Origin: Lantana camara
Lineage: Eukaryota; Streptophyta; Magnoliopsida; Lamiales; Verbenaceae
Assembly: GCA_037501455.1 (NCBI GenBank)
Contig: CM074859.1
Span: 90,540,894-90,604,893 of the forward strand
DNA: 64,000 bases
Direction of reading: 5' to 3'
The position numbers were made by a program, and so were the translations under genes. Below the pieces are notes generated by a model that worked only from the letters and a program-made list of their open reading frames with translations, was not told where the DNA came from and did no database searches. Of the stretch, positions 60,354 to 64,000 are shown piece after piece (the stretch's first letter is position 1; each line of letters starts with the position of its first letter).

Positions 60354-60826
60354 TGTAACGCCCGAGCGCGAGACGTCACATCCCCCTCACCATGACCCGA
60401 CCCGTATACGAAATGGATTTCCATACACGTGCCGAATCATAGCGAACGGAGACATACACACTCGCTACGCCAGGCGGGACTAACCTATAACTTAAACCCC
60501 AACAACAACAGCAACCATAACAACAATCAGAGCAACAGAAGAATAGCGGAAGCAATCATTCATATATTAAATATTGAGCTAGAAGCTCTAGGTACCAGCA
60601 TGTAATTCATATATTGAGCTATACGCTCTATGTACCAATAATTCAAGTAAGATACGTATAGGTACCATATTCATGTACGCTCCATGCAAATACAATATCC
60701 CAAAAGTAACAAAATGAAATCAAATGCGTGTAAAGGAAAGGCTAGACACTATGCAAGACTCTCCTCCCGACTCGCATCCCGCCTAGTATCCCCTTCCTGC
60801 AAAAACAACTGAAACAACTCCGGGTT

Positions 60827-60843
60827 CAGTCTTAGACAGACTG
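60827..60843. other. Conserved LTR stem-loop, copy C
   Basis: CAGTCT-TAGAC-AGACTG, about 475-490 nt from the LTR 3' end, with flanks CCGGGTT and GTGGGTA. Confidence 0.7.
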
Positions 60844-61954
60844 GTGGGTATTAAAAGAGAGGCATAATATCATAATATTCCGGAATTTAAACACGTACAT
60901 TCAAGTTATAATCCTTATTCGAGGTTTAGAACCCTTTTTCCCAAGTGGGAGAAAAATAAGATACAACGAATAGGATTATAACCGTTCATTTCATTCATTA
61001 AGTCATTAATAGCCCGGCGAGAGGGCGTGCATTGTCTCCAACCACCACCTCGTGTAATTCATTAATCATTCATTCGTTCATTCGTTCATGCATTCATTCT
61101 TTCGTGCATATTCATAGATAAATCATTCAATCATACATATACTCCTTTTTCCTCCGGGTAGGGAACGGGTTTGCAAGGTCCGAACCCTCATTCATTAATG
61201 CTAGAGGGGTACATGAATCCCCAAAAGCGCGGGCCCCTTTCATTCACTAATCTCCTAGTGAAGTCTAGGTTGCCGAAATTGTTGGAACTAGTATAAATGG
61301 ATTCCCGTCAGCCCAAGCTTCCCCGGTTCACCACTACACTAAGTCCCGGGCCCCCATTCATTGTGATCACACATTCATTACTCGCCAAAACATTTTGGTA
61401 GGATATTCAAGGAAAAGGCTTTCGTTTAAAACATTGCTCATTAAAACCTTGGTATAGATACCTATATAGGGTTTTGGCCAAAATCTTGCACATTAGGTGT
61501 TCGGGTCATATTGTTATCTAATAGAAGAAAAACCCACCTGGTAGACAAAAGAACCCGACAAACTCTCACTGCCCGACCTCGTCACCCGCTGGACCAAGAC
61601 CTGTGTGACAAAGGTAGTGTGAGACTCAATCATGACCACATTAGACGCTCGGCTATGCAATAACATGTTAAGGAATGCTTAAAATGCAATAATATGTTCA
61701 ATTATGGTCATGAATGTCATAGAATCCAATTAAACACATAATTCAACAAGTTTCGTTCAATAGACGGTAAAAACCGTATTCCCTTCTCGTTCATATCGTT
61801 CATACTTTCATACTTGCATTCATAAGATCATCAATATAATATATCAATCATAAAACATGGCTTTAACATAATCACGTTACATATAATCCACCAATACGAG
61901 CCAAAAACGCAAAACAAGCAATAAAAGAGTTCCCCCAAAGCTGCCATTTCAAAT

Positions 61955-62172
61955 GACACGGCCGTGTTGAGTTTTCAAAGAAAACGGACACGGCCGTGTC
62001 CGAGGTTTAAAATCAGAAAAATTCAAAGTCGAGGACTTGACACGGCCGTGTTGAGTTTTCAAAGGATTTGGACACGGCCGTGTCCGAGATTGAATTCAGA
62101 AAAATTTCAAAGTCGAGAGCCCGACACGGCCGTGTCCATTTTCAGTTCAAAGCTGACACGGCCGTGTCAGCT
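61955..62172. repeat. Palindrome array in LTR copy C
   Basis: Six copies of GACACGGCCGTGTC (near 61,957, 61,987, 62,039, 62,071, 62,122 and 62,154), of which four are perfect 14-nt palindromes and two end GTGTTG. The first four are in two near-identical blocks of about 83 bp (GACACGGCCGTGTTGAGTTT...), so part of the array grew by tandem duplication. Confidence 0.9.
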
Positions 62173-63362
62173 CGTCGTTCTGTGAGGAAAAACAGAGCAG
62201 AAGCTCTGTTTTTCGTGGGAAAAGCTTGCAACAGCAGGGGCAGCTACAAGGAAGCTCTTTTACTGCCCTTAGACAAGAATTTAATTCATATAATTCACAT
62301 ATAACATGCAATCCAATCATATATACAAGAATTCACACCCAAAGTTGGCCAAAGATCACTCAAACCAAGCTAATCATCCATGGAAGCTTCAAGCTCCAAC
62401 AATGGCAATTCATGCTATGATCCATCAAAATGAAAACTAAGGATATATAAATGATAAGGAAGTTACAAGAATCATATTCCATGTATCAACTACCATTTAA
62501 ACCAAGGGTAGACATGTAACCAAGAATTATACCAAAAAAATTCATTTTCAAGCCAACTCTCAAAGCACATGAATCTCCAACCCATACTAAGATATAATCG
62601 GATGAAAATGGAGAGGAGAAGGAGAGAAAAACAATCCATATCTTACCTTGGAAGAAGATTGGAGGAAGGTTGATCTTGAGCTTAAAGTTTGGATGATCAA
62701 ACAAGGGTTTCTTTGAAGCTCTCTTCCTTGGCCTCTTGAGATGCTAATGATCGATCAAAATGGGAGCAAAGGAGGAGGAATGCTGATTTTTAGTGCTAAT
62801 ATGGGTAAGATACGGGTCGGTTCAAGTCCGGTTCGTTTAGTAAACGGTTCAAACAAGTTATAAGAAACGAGATTGAGGAAAAGTTCGTTGTCGAAGATTC
62901 AAACGGTATCGAAAAAGTATAGGGTCAAGTTTAATGGATAGGTATCGTCGAGACAAACTCAACGCCGGTTATAGATCTCGATTTCGAGGTCCGGAGCTCA
63001 AGATATCGCGAAAACCGTTCAGGGTTGCCTATATACAAATAGGTCCCTAAACTTTCAAAAAGTGGCAATTAAGCCCAAACTCAATTTCCAATTGAGTCCA
63101 AAACATTCAAATAAGTTACAATCAAGTCCACTGAATACACGAAAACACGTAATTTCATTCAATTAACACCGAATTCATGAAATTCACATTCTCCCAAATT
63201 CATTCATATAAGCATAACTCAAATTCGAAATCATATAAAATTTAAACAATTAAATCATATTAGAATGAATTCAATTAGTAAAACAAGATATAAAATCATA
63301 TAATTAAATGTAAATGCGCACGTAACTCTTACCTGCACGTGTGAAAACACGCGGCGTTACAA

Positions 63363-63376
63363 CCTCTCCCCCTTAA
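63363..63376 (-). other. Polypurine tract of the Tekay element
   Basis: The minus-strand TTAAGGGGGAGAGG sits just before the LTR start TGTAACG and about 20 nt after the pol stop codon. It is the expected plus-strand primer site. Confidence 0.75.
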
Positions 63377-63395
63377 AGAGAATCCGTCCTCAGAT

Positions 63396-63998
63396 TCATT
63401 GCTCGGTCGGAAACAACTCGGGATAGAACTTCTTCATTTTCTCTTCCGTTTCCCACGTAGCTTCTTCCGTCTTATCACTTCGCCATAACACTTTCACCAA
63501 GGGAAACCGTCTGTTTCGAAGTTCTTGAAATTTCCGATCTAGAATCTTAACTGGTTTCTGAACAAAAGTGAGATTCGATTCGAGCTCAACCTCTTCAACC
63601 GGTATGATCACTGATTCATCGGGGTAGTACTTCCGAAGTTGTGATACATGGAAGACATTGTGAATACCTGTTAAACTTGGAGGCAAATCCAATCTGTAAG
63701 CTGTATCTCCGATTCTCTCCAAAATCTCATAAGGTCCCAAATATCGGGGATTCAACTTTCCTCCTTTTCCAATTCGGGTAAATCCTTTCCGAGGTGAAGC
63801 TTTCAGGAACACCCTATCCCCAACTTCAAATTCAAGATCTTTCCTTCGCTTATCTGCATAACTTTTCTGTCGATCTTGGGCTATTTTCATCCGTTGTCGA
63901 ATAATCTGAACTTTTTCAATAGCATCCTGAATCGCTTTGGAAGGTTTATCTTTCCTTTCACCTTTTTGAACCCCTTCTTGTTTACTCCACTTCCACTC
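63396..63998 (-). CDS. Tekay pol C-terminus: integrase tail and chromodomain
   Basis: The frame is open from the window edge and ends at a stop at 63396. It shows IAQDRQKSYADKRRKDLEF, VGDRVFLKASPRKGF, LNPRYLGPYEILERIGD and TAYRLDLPP, then IHNVFHVSQLRKYYPD, the GPF/Y-type integrase C-terminal module. A chromodomain follows: KILDRKFQELRNRRFPLVKV, LWRSDKTEEATWETEE and KMKKFYPELF. Chromodomains of this type are thought to steer integration to heterochromatin. No stops or shifts occur in the visible 201 codons, so the element may be fairly young. The ATG at 63890 is internal, not the protein start. Confidence 0.93.
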   Translation of the reverse strand, partial: EWKWSKQEGVQKGERKDKPSKAIQDAIEKVQIIRQRMKIAQDRQKSYADKRRKDLEFEVGDRVFLKASPRKGFTRIGKGGKLNPRYLGPYEILERIGDTAYRLDLPPSLTGIHNVFHVSQLRKYYPDESVIIPVEEVELESNLTFVQKPVKILDRKFQELRNRRFPLVKVLWRSDKTEEATWETEEKMKKFYPELFPTEQ

Positions 63999-64000
63999 TT

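Larger units (their letters stand above)
60354..63361 (-). mobile_element. Tekay-type 3' LTR, copy C
   Basis: Minus-strand start TGTAACGCCGCGTG at 63361, with GTGCAG/GTAAGAG at nt 25-36; end CGGGCGTTACA at 60354. It joins the LTR motif set to chromovirus coding sequence and so anchors the family identity of copies A, B, D, E and F. It contains the CAGTCT stem-loop (60827-60843) and the perfect GACACGGCCGTGTC array (61955-62172). Confidence 0.92.
60354..64000 (-). mobile_element. Ty3/gypsy chromovirus (Tekay/Del type), 3' end
   Basis: Minus-strand order is integrase C-terminus with chromodomain (63998-63396), purine tract (63376-63363), then a 3008-bp 3' LTR (63361-60354). The large LTR and a C-terminal chromodomain fit the Tekay/Del lineage. 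It inserted in copia coding sequence; the duplication would be CCATT (60349-60353), with its partner beyond the window. Confidence 0.9.

Noticed and set aside
61955..62172. Regular palindromic repeats resembling a CRISPR array
   Set aside because: Plant nuclear DNA with unequal, repeated spacers inside an LTR, and no cas genes.

Overview
This is nuclear DNA of a flowering plant, almost certainly a eudicot. It has AT-rich introns with GT-AG borders, plant-type housekeeping genes, and intergenic space made of plant LTR retrotransposons, hAT, MULE and Helitron elements. I cannot name the species.

Genic part (about 3.6-37.4 kb). Four genes look intact. They are a 13-exon Rab GDP-dissociation inhibitor on + (3668-8641, 444 aa), an 11-exon methylenetetrahydrofolate reductase on - (10375-14563, 595 aa, with one GC-AG intron), a 5-exon UDP-rhamnose/UDP-galactose-type transporter on - (26015-28748, 345 aa), and a 3-exon two-domain B3 (REM-type) transcription factor on - (35445-36350, 247 aa). 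Each spliced reading frame closes exactly. Beside the B3 gene lies a broken AP2 transcription-factor pseudogene resembling At2g41710 (33405-34820). The first two genes are convergent. The four genes have unrelated jobs and no operon-like logic applies.

Transposon part. 0-2.8 kb is a Ty1/copia remnant cut by a large LTR. 14.8-25.3 kb holds a MULE-type MITE, a LINE 3' end, two LTR fragments, a MULE remnant, a 2-kb Helitron and three hAT-like foldback elements, one nested in another. 37.7-45.3 kb holds a run of Helitrons and two more hAT-like foldbacks, one split by a solo LTR. From 45.4 kb onward there are three solo LTRs and a nested tower: a MULE hit by a solo LTR (itself hit by a TRIM) and by a copia element, which is in turn hit by a Ty3/gypsy chromovirus (Tekay/Del type) running off the right edge.

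Strongest unexplained signals. (1) The large LTRs of one family carry, at a similar internal position, an array of short GC-rich palindromes. The arms differ between copies (GGGAA or GACAC), while the best copies share the core ACGGCCGT. (2) The four LTRs that retain their 3' region share a 17-nt stem-loop, CAGTCT-N5-AGACTG, with an invariant stem and a different loop in each copy. (3) The copia LTR has ten ACGT cores, seven of them CACGTG, in about 110 bp upstream of a TATAAATA box. (4) Five hAT-like foldbacks each carry their own GC-rich subterminal repeat. Target-site duplications were read by eye for most insertions; all coordinates were counted by hand.
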